From NCBI RefSeq assembly GCF_018070325.1, contig NZ_JAGPXY010000003.1:173353-237352 (forward strand): a stretch of 64,000 bases of DNA. The letters are read 5' to 3'. Below are positions 11,799 through 20,659 of the stretch, piece after piece. Within the stretch, counting starts at the first letter, position 1. Each line of letters starts with the position of its first letter. The notes under the pieces were generated by a model that did no database searches, was not told where the DNA came from, and worked only from the letters and a program-made list of their open reading frames with translations. The translations under genes were made by a program, and so were the position numbers. This DNA is from Micromonospora sp. H61 (lineage in GTDB: Bacteria; Actinomycetota; Actinomycetes; Mycobacteriales; Micromonosporaceae).

Positions 11799-14156
11799 GT
11801 GACCGAGCACGACCTCGATGTCCTCGACGAGATCCAGCGGCGGGTGCTCTGGCTCGCCACCCGGATCGTGGACGCCGCCAACCATGACCGGGCCACCGGC
11901 GACGGTGTGAAGGTCGGCGGCCACCAGGCGTCCAGCGCCTCCCTGGTCACGGCGATGACAGCGCTCTGGTTCGCGCACCTGGACGCCGAGGACCGGGTCG
12001 CCGTGAAGCCGCACGCGTCGCCGGTGTTCCACGCCATCCAGTACCTGCTCGGCAACCTGGACCGCTCCTACCTGCCCCGGCTGCGGGCCCGTGGCGGCCT
12101 CCAGTCGTACCCGTCGCGCACGAAGGACCCGGACGAGGTGGACTTCTCCACCGGTTCGGTCGGCCTGGGCGCGGCGGCGCCGCTCTTCGCCGCCGCCACC
12201 CGGCGGTACGTCGACGCGCACTTCGGGGCCCGCCCGCACTCCCGGTTCGTGGCGTTGATCGGCGACGCCGAGCTGGACGAGGGCAACATCTGGGAGGCGG
12301 TGGCCGACCCGGCGACCACCGGGCTGGGCAACGTCATGTGGCTCGTCGACTTCAACCGCCAGTCGCTGGACCGGGTGGTCCCCGGCATCCGGATCAACCA
12401 GTGGCGGGGCCAGTTCGAGGCGGCCGGCTGGCACGTCGTGGAGGTCAAGTACGGCCGCCGGCTCGCCGAGGCGTACGCCCGGCCGGGCGGCGAGGCGCTG
12501 CGCGACTGGATCGACGCGATGCCCAACGAGCAGTACCAGTCGCTGTTCGGGTTGGCCGGGCCGGCGCTGCGCAAGCAGTTCCTGGACGGCGCCCCGGCCG
12601 GCATCGCCGAGCTGATCGCCGACGTCTCCGACGAGGAGCTCGGCCCGCTCGTCACCGATCTGGGCGGGCACGACCTTCAGGCGATGCTGGACGCGTACGC
12701 CCAGTGCGACGCGGTCACCGACCGGCCCAGCGTCGTCTTCGCGTACACCGTGAAGGGTTGGGGGTTGCCCATCGCCGGCAATCCGCGCAACCATTCCGCG
12801 CTGCTCAGCTCGGAGCAGGTCGACACGCTACGCGCCGCGCAGGGGTTGACCGCCGAGACCGAGTGGGACCGCCTCGACCCGGCGTCACCCGCCGGGATCC
12901 GGGCCGGCGCCCGCCGGGAGGCGCTGTCCCGCGCGCCGCGCGAGCGTGCGCTGGGGGTCACCGTCCCGGAAAGCACTGGAGTACGCGCCAACAAGCCGAT
13001 CTCCACGCAGGAGGTCTTCGGTCGGGTGCTGGTGGACCTGGCGCGGGACCGGGAGGTGGGCCGCTACCTGGTCACCACCGCCCCGGACGTGGCCACCTCC
13101 ACCAACCTCGCCGGGTTCATCAACAAGACCGGGGTGTTCGCCCCCACCGAGCAGCGTTCCTGGACCGAGGACCGCATGCTGCGCTGGACGGAGAGCCCCG
13201 CTGGGCAGCACATCGAGCTGGGCATCTCGGAGATGAACCTGTTCCTGCTGCTCGGCCAGCTCGGGCTGTCCTGGGACCTGTCCGGGCAGCCGCTGCTGCC
13301 GGTGGGCACTGTCTACGACCCGTTCGTGCTGCGCGGCCTCGACGCGTTCCTGTACGGCACCTACTCCGGCTCCCGGTTCGTGGTGGCCGGCACCCCGTCC
13401 GGCATCACCCTCGCCCCCGAGGGCGGCGCCCACCAGTCCACTATCACCGCGTCGGTCGGCCTGGAGCTGCCCGGGGTGACCTTCATCGAGCCGGCGTACG
13501 CGGCCACCCTCGACTGGCTGCTCTGCGACGCGCTCGGTCAGATCGCCGGTGGCTCGGTCCCGGCCGCGACCGCCGCACCCGCCGAGGACGGCGCGTACTA
13601 CTTCCGGTTGAGCACCCGACCGCTGGACCAGGCGCCGTTCGAGGCGGCCCGGGCCCGGCTCGGCGACGCGGTGCTGCGCCGGCAGGTCGTCGCCGGGGCG
13701 TACCGGCTGGTCGACGCGCACCAGGCGTACCCGCACCTGGTCGACGCCCCGGTGGTGCAGTTGGCCGCCTCCGGTGCGGTGCTGCCCGAGGTGCTGGCCG
13801 CCGCGGCGGAGCTGGCCGACGAGGGCATCGCCGCGCACGTGGTGGACGTGACCTCGCTGGACCGGCTCTACCGGGCCTGGCAGCGCACCCTGCGCCAGGG
13901 CGTACGGACGGCCACCGTACCCAGCGTGCCGGGCGCGCTGCGGTCCGCGTTCGCCGATCGGGTGCCGGTGGTGAGCGTGCACGACGCGGCGTCGCACGCG
14001 ATGGCCTGGCTCGGTTCGGCGGTCGGCGCGCCGGCGGTGCCGCTCGGCGTGGACGAGTTCGGCCAGTCCGGCAGCGTCGCCGAGCTGTACGAACTGCACG
14101 ACCTGCTGCCGGGCAGCATCGTCAACGCCGCACTGGCCGCCATCGCCCTGCGCTGA
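11799..14156 (+). CDS. AceE/transketolase-like thiamine-diphosphate enzyme
   Basis: A 785-residue protein with the layout of homodimeric pyruvate dehydrogenase E1 and transketolase. An N-terminal TPP-binding domain has GGHQASSAS, VKPHASPVFHAIQYLLG and the motif LIGDAELDEGN...VDFN, corresponding to the GDG-N motif with Ala replacing the second Gly. A pyrimidine-binding domain follows with EQRSWTEDRM and ISEMNL, where the glutamate activates TPP. The C-terminal transketolase-like domain ends it. It is about 100 residues shorter than E. coli AceE. The substrate, whether pyruvate, another 2-oxoacid or a sugar phosphate, cannot be decided. The GTG start at 11799 has no clear SD. No lipoyl E2 gene is nearby. 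Confidence 0.8.
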   Translation: MTEHDLDVLDEIQRRVLWLATRIVDAANHDRATGDGVKVGGHQASSASLVTAMTALWFAHLDAEDRVAVKPHASPVFHAIQYLLGNLDRSYLPRLRARGGLQSYPSRTKDPDEVDFSTGSVGLGAAAPLFAAATRRYVDAHFGARPHSRFVALIGDAELDEGNIWEAVADPATTGLGNVMWLVDFNRQSLDRVVPGIRINQWRGQFEAAGWHVVEVKYGRRLAEAYARPGGEALRDWIDAMPNEQYQSLFGLAGPALRKQFLDGAPAGIAELIADVSDEELGPLVTDLGGHDLQAMLDAYAQCDAVTDRPSVVFAYTVKGWGLPIAGNPRNHSALLSSEQVDTLRAAQGLTAETEWDRLDPASPAGIRAGARREALSRAPRERALGVTVPESTGVRANKPISTQEVFGRVLVDLARDREVGRYLVTTAPDVATSTNLAGFINKTGVFAPTEQRSWTEDRMLRWTESPAGQHIELGISEMNLFLLLGQLGLSWDLSGQPLLPVGTVYDPFVLRGLDAFLYGTYSGSRFVVAGTPSGITLAPEGGAHQSTITASVGLELPGVTFIEPAYAATLDWLLCDALGQIAGGSVPAATAAPAEDGAYYFRLSTRPLDQAPFEAARARLGDAVLRRQVVAGAYRLVDAHQAYPHLVDAPVVQLAASGAVLPEVLAAAAELADEGIAAHVVDVTSLDRLYRAWQRTLRQGVRTATVPSVPGALRSAFADRVPVVSVHDAASHAMAWLGSAVGAPAVPLGVDEFGQSGSVAELYELHDLLPGSIVNAALAAIALR

Positions 14157-14172
14157 CCCGTCGACCGTCGAC

Positions 14173-14196
14173 CGCCCGCCGGTCCGCCGGCGGGCG
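14173..14196. terminator. Bidirectional hairpin between convergent genes
   Basis: CGCCCGCCGG (14173-14182) and CCGGCGGGCG (14187-14196) form a perfect 10-bp stem with a TCCG loop. The TCGA flanks extend the pairing. It lies between the stops of the TPP enzyme and the phosphoesterase gene. Confidence 0.7.
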
Positions 14197-14207
14197 TCGA
14201 CGTCGGC

Positions 14208-15800
14208 TCAGCCGGTCGGCGTGGGCGTGGGCGTGCCGGGGACACCGCCGCTCGGCGTGGGTGTGGGTGGGGCGGCCGGGTTCTCCACCAGACGTCGTTC
14301 CAGGTTGACCTGGGCCTGCCCGGTGCCGCCGACGGTGATGGTGTCGTACGCCTGGAGCATCTTCTGCTGGTCGAAGTAGAGCACGCTCATCGACAGCGGG
14401 GTGGGCTTCTCGCCCTCCAGGCCGCGCAGCCCGGCGCCGCCGGTGGAGCCCTCCACCATCAGCGTGGTGGGCTGCTGCCCGGGTGCCTGTGGCAGCTTGG
14501 AGACCTGCCGGGCGTGCGTGTGCCCGGCCAGCACCAGCGGGCAGGTGCCGGCGAGCGGCCCGGCCGACGCCGGGTCGTGCACGAGCGCGATGTTGACAGG
14601 TCGCGGTGAGCTGCGGACCGTCGCGGCAAGCTGGTTGCCGACCCCGATCACCTGGTCGGCCACCTGCTGGGTCAACCCGCTGCCGGCCGGGGAGGTGTTC
14701 TTGTCCGGGGTGAAGCGCGGGTCGCCGATGCCGGCGATGGTCAGCCCGGCGACCGTCGTGGTGGTGTTGTTCAGCACGATCGCGTTCGGCTGACGGGCCA
14801 CAGCGGCGGCGGTCTTGCCGGAGTCGTGGTTGCCCCGGATGAAGACGTACGGCTTCTTCAGCAGGCCGATCGAGGCGACGAAGGAGGCTTCCGGTTCGCT
14901 GCCCCAGTCGGTGATGTCCCCGGTGTCGATCACCACGTCGATGCCGAACTGCTCCACGACCGTCCGGATCAGCTGCCACCCGGTGGGGTTGAGGTGCATG
15001 TCGGAGACGTGCAGCACCCGGGTGGTGCCCGGGGTCGGCTCCAACAGCGGAAGCGCCGAGACGGTGGTGTAGAGCTGGCTGACGTTGCCGACCAGGCGCT
15101 GCAACTGCTCCGCGTACTTGGTGTAGTCGTTGGCGATCCGGCGGGCGTCACCGACGATGGCCGGCGCGTTGACCAGCAGCCCCTCGTAGCGTGGTTCCTC
15201 GATGGCCTGCGGACGAAGGGTCGCCGCCGCGGTGCCGAGGCTGCTGGCGGTGACCAGCAGCGCCAACCCTCCCGCCCAGGCGGTGCGCCGGACGTCCCGG
15301 AAGATCAGCCCGGCCAGGATCAACGTGACAAGCACCGACGCGCCGAGGGTACGCAGGCCGAGGCGCATCACCCCGGAGCGGACGTCCTCCACGGCGCTCT
15401 GACTGGCCCGGCTGATGCTGGCCGGGTCGTCGATCAGTGCCTCGGTGCGCCCCTGGTCGAGGGCGCCCAGCCGAACGGTGAGATGGGTCGGCCCGTCGTG
15501 GCTGTCGAGCAGCAGCGCGCCGAGCGGCGGGATGTCGACTGTGGTGCCGCCGTCCCGAGCGGGGGAGATGCTGAGACTGGCCCGGAACGGGCCGATGTCG
15601 GTGCTCACCTGGCCGCCTGCCAGCACCCCGAGCACCGCCCCGGCCAGGGCCACGGCGAGGACGGCGACGATCAGCCCGAGGCGGCGCAGCGGGCCGGCCG
15701 CGCCGACCCACCAACCCGCCGGGCGTGGTCGATCGTCACCGGTCACCGGGTCGTCCCGGTCATCGGCGTCGTCGTGCCGCTCGTCGCGTTGCCCGTCCAT
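14208..15800 (-). CDS. Membrane-bound metallophosphoesterase
   Basis: A 530-residue protein. An acidic N-terminus is followed by a membrane segment (about 40-62) and, after an extracytoplasmic-looking domain, a second hydrophobic pair around 160-210. The C-terminal half is a calcineurin-like phosphoesterase with the metal-ligand series VSDMHLN, DTGDITDW, IRGNHDS, LVHDP and AGHTHA. These bind two metals for phosphoester hydrolysis. The protein ends in a Pro/Thr-rich tail. ATG 15800 is preferred. A TTG at 15860 would add a basic leader and abuts the previous gene's stop. The substrate is unknown. Confidence 0.85.
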   Translation of the reverse strand: MDGQRDERHDDADDRDDPVTGDDRPRPAGWWVGAAGPLRRLGLIVAVLAVALAGAVLGVLAGGQVSTDIGPFRASLSISPARDGGTTVDIPPLGALLLDSHDGPTHLTVRLGALDQGRTEALIDDPASISRASQSAVEDVRSGVMRLGLRTLGASVLVTLILAGLIFRDVRRTAWAGGLALLVTASSLGTAAATLRPQAIEEPRYEGLLVNAPAIVGDARRIANDYTKYAEQLQRLVGNVSQLYTTVSALPLLEPTPGTTRVLHVSDMHLNPTGWQLIRTVVEQFGIDVVIDTGDITDWGSEPEASFVASIGLLKKPYVFIRGNHDSGKTAAAVARQPNAIVLNNTTTTVAGLTIAGIGDPRFTPDKNTSPAGSGLTQQVADQVIGVGNQLAATVRSSPRPVNIALVHDPASAGPLAGTCPLVLAGHTHARQVSKLPQAPGQQPTTLMVEGSTGGAGLRGLEGEKPTPLSMSVLYFDQQKMLQAYDTITVGGTGQAQVNLERRLVENPAAPPTPTPSGGVPGTPTPTPTG

Positions 15801-15860
15801 GCTGAAAGTCTGACCTGCCCGTCGGAAGATCTTGGCAAACCTGAACGGATGGTGACGCAA

Positions 15861-17033
15861 TCAGCTGCGTCCGCCGTCACCACCCGCGAAGACCACCCGC
15901 AGGAGCCGGTCGTCGTCGCCCGCCGGGTCACCCCGGCCGTCGTGGTTGGAGGTGCTCACCCAGAGCGACCCGTCCGGTGCCGCGGCCACTGCACGCAGCC
16001 GACCGTACCGGTTGGTGAGCAGCTCACTGGGCTGACCGAGCAGGGTGCCGGTGTCGGTCAACTCCATCACCCAGAGGCGTTTGCCGCGCAGACAGCCGGT
16101 GACCAGCAGCCGGTCCGTGGCGGCCAGACCGGAGCAGGACGCGTCCGACGTCGCCCACTGCGCGATCGGGTCGGTGAACCGCCTGTCGCCGGCCCGACCC
16201 TCGACCTCCGGCCACCCGTAGTTGCCGCCCTTGGTGATCTGGTTGATCTCGTCCCAGGTGTTCTGGCCGAACTCGACGGCGTACATCCGCTTCGCGGCGT
16301 CCCAGGCGAGACCCTGGACGTTGCGGTGCCCCATCGACCAGACCGGGGAGTTGGGGTACGGGTTGCCGGCGGCGGGCCTGCCGTCCGGGGTGATCCGGAG
16401 GATCTTGCCGCCGAGGCTCTTCAGGTCCTGGGAGAGGGGGCGCTGACCGGCGTCACCCGTGCTGACGTAGAGCTGCTTGTCGGGGCCGAAGCCCAGCCCA
16501 CCGCCGTTGTGCACATTGGCTTTGGGGATGCCGGTGAGGATCGGGGTGGGCTGCCCGCCGAGTTGCAGCCGGGCGACCCGGTTGTCCCGCTCGGCGGTGT
16601 AGTAGACGAACACCGTCCGGTCCCGGGCGTAGTCGGGGGACACGGCGATGCCGAGCAGGCCACCCTCACCCGCCGCCGCCACGTCGGTGATCGTCTGCAC
16701 CGGGCGGACCCGCAGCCCGTCCGGCCCGGACTCGGGCCCGACCTGGAGGATCCGGCCGTTGTCCCGCTCGGTGACCAGCGCGCCGCCGTCCGGCAGGAAG
16801 GCGATCGCCCACGGCACCCGCAGGCCCTTGGCGAGTACTGTCGCCACCGCCTGCTGGCCGGCGCCGCCGGGGCTCGCCGACGTGGACGGGGTCGGCAGGT
16901 TGGGCGGTTCGCCGGCCGGGTCGGGCTCCGGCTCACCGAAGCTGCAACCGGCGGTGAACAGCAGCGCCGCGCAGGACGCCGCGAGGGCCACCCGGAGGCG
17001 GCGGATGCGAGGGTACGGGGGACGGGCGTTCAC
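15861..17033 (-). CDS. PQQ-dependent sugar dehydrogenase-like lipoprotein
   Basis: A 390-residue protein with a lipoprotein signal peptide (RRLRVALAASCAALLFTAGC, lipobox FTAGC). It is then a six-bladed beta-propeller of the soluble glucose/aldose dehydrogenase (YliI/GdhB) family. Matching blocks include LRVPWAIAFLPDG, GEGGLLGIAVSPDY, NVHNGGGLGFGPD, GDAGQR and GHRNVQGLAWD. Such enzymes oxidise sugars outside the membrane using PQQ, but many family members in organisms without PQQ synthesis have unknown roles. The GTG at 17033 immediately precedes the signal peptide. It lacks a clear SD and could be leaderless. It ends 60 bp before the phosphoesterase start on the same strand. Confidence 0.88.
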   Translation of the reverse strand: MNARPPYPRIRRLRVALAASCAALLFTAGCSFGEPEPDPAGEPPNLPTPSTSASPGGAGQQAVATVLAKGLRVPWAIAFLPDGGALVTERDNGRILQVGPESGPDGLRVRPVQTITDVAAAGEGGLLGIAVSPDYARDRTVFVYYTAERDNRVARLQLGGQPTPILTGIPKANVHNGGGLGFGPDKQLYVSTGDAGQRPLSQDLKSLGGKILRITPDGRPAAGNPYPNSPVWSMGHRNVQGLAWDAAKRMYAVEFGQNTWDEINQITKGGNYGWPEVEGRAGDRRFTDPIAQWATSDASCSGLAATDRLLVTGCLRGKRLWVMELTDTGTLLGQPSELLTNRYGRLRAVAAAPDGSLWVSTSNHDGRGDPAGDDDRLLRVVFAGGDGGRS

Positions 17034-17125
17034 CCGGCCCAGGGTAGCCCGCCGCGCGACCCGGCCGGGCCCGTCGAGGTGCAACGGGTGCCGATGGACC
17101 CGCCCGATGATCCCCGGTGGACCAC

Positions 17126-18943
17126 TCACCGAGCCCGTACGGCCAGCAACGCGGTGTCGTCCTCACGGTGCCGGATCGAGGCGAGCAGCAGGTCGCACAG
17201 GCCGTCGAGGGGCAGCGTGTCGGTGCCGGTCAGCAGGCCCACCAGCTCGGCCAACCCCTCATCGATGGAGCGGTCCCGCCGTTCGATCAGCCCATCGGTG
17301 TAGAGCAGCAGGGTGTCGCCGGTGGCCAGGACGGTCGACTGGCTGCTCCGGGGCGACGGGCGGGCCAGGCCGAGCAGCGGCTCCGGCGTCGCCTCCAGGG
17401 CCTCCACCGCCCCGCCGACCCGGACCACCAGGGCCGGTGGGTGCCCGGCGTTGGACCAGGTCACCTCGTGCACACCGGCGCGCTGCGGACAGATCCGCAC
17501 CAGCGTCGCGGTGGCGGCGATCGGCAGCCGCAGGCCACGGATGGCGCCATCCAGGTTGCTCATCAGTGACCCGACCGCGTCCGGCCGGCCGAAGGCATTG
17601 CCCCGCACCAGGTTGCGTAGCTGGCCCATGGTCGCCGCCGCCTCGATGTCGTGCCCGGCCACGTCCCCGATCGCCACGATCACGTCGCCGTCGGGCTGCA
17701 CGAAGGCGTCGTACCAGTCACCGCCCACCTCCACCCGGTCGGCCGCCGGCTGGTAGCGGGCCGCCAACTCCAGCTCCGCCACCACCGGCAGTCGGGGCAG
17801 CATGCTGTGTTGCAGAACCTCGGCGACGTGCCGTTGCTCGCCGTACATCGAGCTGTTGCCGACGGCCTGGCCGGCCCGGCGGCCGATGTCGACAGCGGTG
17901 AGCAGGTCCCGGTCGTCGAACTGCTGACGTTGGCCACCGTTGACGAGCGTGATCGCCCCCAGCACCGTGCCGCCGACACCCCGCACCGGCACGCTCAGGT
18001 AGGAGGCGATGCCCAGCCGACTGGCGATGGAGGCCATCTCCGGGTGGGTGGTGCCCCTCGTGATGTCGGCCAGGGACGCCGCGCTGCCCAGCCGGGGCTG
18101 GCCGGTCCGGAGCACCGCCCGGATGACCGACTCGGGGCTCAGCCCGGTGCGCAGCAGATCGCCGAAGCGGTCGACGTCCGCCGCGCGGGCCGGATCCCGG
18201 TGCACCGAGACCACCTCGCGGGGCAGGCCGGTCGGCCCGATCAAGGTGAGCAGGCACCAGTCGGCGAGCAGCGGCACCATGGTGGCGGCGAGCCGGCGCA
18301 ACGCGGTGCCCACGTCCAGGGTGCCCGCGAGGGTCTCGCTCACCCCGGCGACAAGCTCCAGCCGATCGTGCGCCTGCACGACCCGCCGCCGGGCCTCCTG
18401 GGCGCCGTCGAGCGCGATCCGCAGCCGCAGCTCGGACGAGCAGGCGGCGGCCAGGTCGGCCAGGGTCCGCAGCTGCGCCGCCGTCCAGGCGCGAGGTTTG
18501 CTGTCGATGGCGCACAGCGAGCCGAGCACCCGGCCGGAGAGGTCGGTCAGCGGCATCCCGGCGTACGCGACCACGCCGAGGTCGTCGATGGCCAGGTTGT
18601 CCCGGACGCGGGGGTAGAGCCGGGCGTCCGGCAGCACCATCGGCACCTCGATGTCCACCACGTGCTGACAGAACGAGTGGCTCAGCGGGGTCTGCCGCCG
18701 CCGCGACCAGGGCTCCGGCAACCCGACCGCGCCGGGGAAGAACTGCCGGTCGGCGGAGACCAGGGAGACCAGCGCGACCGGCACGTCCAGCAGGTCACTG
18801 ACCAGCCGGGCGAAGCGGTCGAACGCCTCGTCCGGGGCGGCGTCCAGCCCGGTGTCGGCGAGCGCGCGCAGCCGCTCCGGGTCGCCGAGCAGCGAAGGAG
18901 GCGCGATCGAACGCCGGGCGGGGCCGGGGGAGCCGTCGGTCAT
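17126..18943 (-). CDS. GAF-domain SpoIIE-family protein phosphatase
   Basis: A 605-residue cytoplasmic signalling phosphatase. A first GAF domain (about 30-185) contains the block PLSHSFCQHVV found in many actinobacterial regulators. A second GAF domain (about 205-360) follows. The C-terminus (about 385-605) is a PP2C/SpoIIE phosphatase with GGDWYDAF, the metal-binding GDVAGHDIEAA and WSNAGHPPALV. Such RsbU-like enzymes dephosphorylate anti-anti-sigma factors. No sigma, anti-sigma or STAS partner is adjacent. ATG 18943 was chosen because the residues upstream of it are not family-like. Confidence 0.9.
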   Translation of the reverse strand: MTDGSPGPARRSIAPPSLLGDPERLRALADTGLDAAPDEAFDRFARLVSDLLDVPVALVSLVSADRQFFPGAVGLPEPWSRRRQTPLSHSFCQHVVDIEVPMVLPDARLYPRVRDNLAIDDLGVVAYAGMPLTDLSGRVLGSLCAIDSKPRAWTAAQLRTLADLAAACSSELRLRIALDGAQEARRRVVQAHDRLELVAGVSETLAGTLDVGTALRRLAATMVPLLADWCLLTLIGPTGLPREVVSVHRDPARAADVDRFGDLLRTGLSPESVIRAVLRTGQPRLGSAASLADITRGTTHPEMASIASRLGIASYLSVPVRGVGGTVLGAITLVNGGQRQQFDDRDLLTAVDIGRRAGQAVGNSSMYGEQRHVAEVLQHSMLPRLPVVAELELAARYQPAADRVEVGGDWYDAFVQPDGDVIVAIGDVAGHDIEAAATMGQLRNLVRGNAFGRPDAVGSLMSNLDGAIRGLRLPIAATATLVRICPQRAGVHEVTWSNAGHPPALVVRVGGAVEALEATPEPLLGLARPSPRSSQSTVLATGDTLLLYTDGLIERRDRSIDEGLAELVGLLTGTDTLPLDGLCDLLLASIRHREDDTALLAVRAR

Positions 18944-19129
18944 CGAGCACCTGTCTGCCGGGGCGGAGGCCGACCGGCCCTCCGACCCTTCGTTATACCT
19001 CGTCGGGGTCGGAGTCGAACATCGGTGTGCTGAGTCTCGCCCGCCGTGACCCCGCGCGCCATCCCCCGGGACGCCGGTTCGCCGCCGTGCCTCCACCGGC
19101 TGCGGCGTCGGGGACTATCGTCGGCGGAC

Positions 19130-20056
19130 GTGAAGGTATGGATTCCGCACCAGGCCGGCCTGAACCTCCTGGGCGAGCTGCCCGCGGACGTGACGGTGGA
19201 GGTCTTCGAGCACACCGATCGGATGCCGTCGGAGGCGGCCGACGTCCGCTTCTGGGTGCCGCCGTTCCTGGGTGGCTCGGACGCGACGGCGGTGTTGCGG
19301 GAGCTGCCCGACCTGGCGGTGGTGCAGTTGCTCTCCGCCGGGGCGGACGCCTGGGCGGGCCGGACACCGCCGGCTGTCACGCTCTGCGATGCCCGGGGCG
19401 TGCACGACCCTTCCACCGCCGAGTGGGTCGTCACCGCGATCCTCACCCAGCTGCGGGCGTTCCCGGCGTTCGTCCGCGCGCAGGCCGAGCGGCGCTGGAC
19501 GTACGCGGAGAACACCCCGACCGACGAGCTGACCGGTAAGCGGGTGCTCATCATCGGCGCCGGCTCGATCGGGGCCGCGGTGCGTGACCGGCTCGCCCCG
19601 TTCGACGTGAGTTTCACCCTGGTCGCCAGGACGGCCCGCCCGGAGCAGGGGGTGCACGCCGTCGAGGAGCTGCCCCGGCTGCTGCCCGACGCGGACGTGG
19701 TGGTGGTGCTGGTGCCGCTCACCGACCAGACCCGTTGCCTGATCGACAAGGCGTTCCTGGCCGCGATGCCGGACGGGTCGCTGCTGGTCAACGCCGCCCG
19801 GGGCCCGGTGGCGCACACCGAGGCGCTCGTCGCCGAGATGGGCACCGGTCGGATCTCGGCGGCGTTGGACGTCACCGACCCGGAGCCGCTGCCCGCCGAC
19901 TCCCCGCTGTGGGTCATGCCGAACGTGCTGCTCACCCCGCACGTCGGCGGGTCGGTGCGCGGGCTGTTGCCGCGGGCCTACCGACTGGTGGGCGATCAGG
20001 TCCGCCGGTTCGCCGCCGGGCAACCGCTGATCAACACGGTGGTCGACGGCTACTGA
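19130..20056 (+). CDS. D-2-hydroxyacid dehydrogenase (phosphoglycerate dehydrogenase-like)
   Basis: A 308-residue NAD(P)-dependent D-isomer dehydrogenase. The Rossmann dinucleotide motif is LIIGAGSIGAAV. The catalytic Arg is in NAARGPVAHTEA, the Glu in DVTDPEPLP and the His in LTPHVGGS. It is much shorter than the SerA at 53987, has no ACT/regulatory domain, and is likely a glyoxylate/hydroxypyruvate-type reductase. The substrate is not determined. GTG 19130 is the first start that gives a family-like N-terminus (KVWIPHQAG). It is divergent from the SpoIIE gene, and its stop overlaps the convergent PH-domain gene by 7 bp. Confidence 0.88.
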   Translation: MKVWIPHQAGLNLLGELPADVTVEVFEHTDRMPSEAADVRFWVPPFLGGSDATAVLRELPDLAVVQLLSAGADAWAGRTPPAVTLCDARGVHDPSTAEWVVTAILTQLRAFPAFVRAQAERRWTYAENTPTDELTGKRVLIIGAGSIGAAVRDRLAPFDVSFTLVARTARPEQGVHAVEELPRLLPDADVVVVLVPLTDQTRCLIDKAFLAAMPDGSLLVNAARGPVAHTEALVAEMGTGRISAALDVTDPEPLPADSPLWVMPNVLLTPHVGGSVRGLLPRAYRLVGDQVRRFAAGQPLINTVVDGY

Positions 20057-20442
20057 CCGGGGGTCTCCGCCGGAGCGTCCGGCAGCGGCTGGCCGGTCAC
20101 CGCGACCAGTCGGGGCAGATCCGCCCCACGGACGGCCGGCAGAGTGACCTGGTGGCCGTCGTCGAGCCGGGCCACAGCGCGCCCGCGCTGGTCGGTGGTC
20201 AGCTCGAGGACCTGGTCCCAGTCGATCCGACGCTGCCCGACCAGCGCCCGGATGCGCAGCTCCCGCGCGTCGGCGTCGGTGCCGGCCCGCCAGGCCCACA
20301 CCGCGACGGCGAGCGGGACGAGCAGCACCGGCAGCAGGTAGTCCCGGGCGTTGGCCAGCGGCAGGGCGCCGACGAAGGCGATGATCGCGGCCACCAGGAT
20401 GGCTTGGTTGTACCGGAAGCGGACAGTGTCGGGCTTACTCAC
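20050..20442 (-). CDS. Small PH-domain membrane protein
   Basis: A 130-residue protein with two membrane segments (about 12-30 and 35-52) followed by a bacterial PH-like domain of the kind annotated as bPH_6 or 'low molecular weight protein antigen 6'. Its typical features are RELRIRALVGQRRIDWDQV and a LPAVRGADLPRLV C-terminus. GTG 20442 is the likely start, with GGAGG directly abutting it. The function of these proteins is not known. It overlaps the convergent dehydrogenase stop by 7 bp. Confidence 0.75.
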   Translation of the reverse strand: MSKPDTVRFRYNQAILVAAIIAFVGALPLANARDYLLPVLLVPLAVAVWAWRAGTDADARELRIRALVGQRRIDWDQVLELTTDQRGRAVARLDDGHQVTLPAVRGADLPRLVAVTGQPLPDAPAETPGQ

Positions 20443-20659
20443 CCTCCGATGATCCCACTTCGGGTTGTTTCGGCTCGCGGCGGGCGGTGCCGGCAGCGTG
20501 CGGTACGCCGTACAGTGACACAGGTCGTTGTCTCCCCTGAGTGACCGGCAAGTAACCAATTCGGCCGTCCGTCGTTGCCAATCGTGGGTAGCGGACTCGC
20601 AACGTCCGATGTCCCGCACCGCCGCACCGCCCCCGTGCCCCCTCACGAAGGCGACCGCC

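Noticed and set aside
15801..15860. TTG start extending the metallophosphoesterase
   Set aside because: The extension is short and basic, and the ATG at 15800 gives a more typical acidic cytoplasmic N-terminus.
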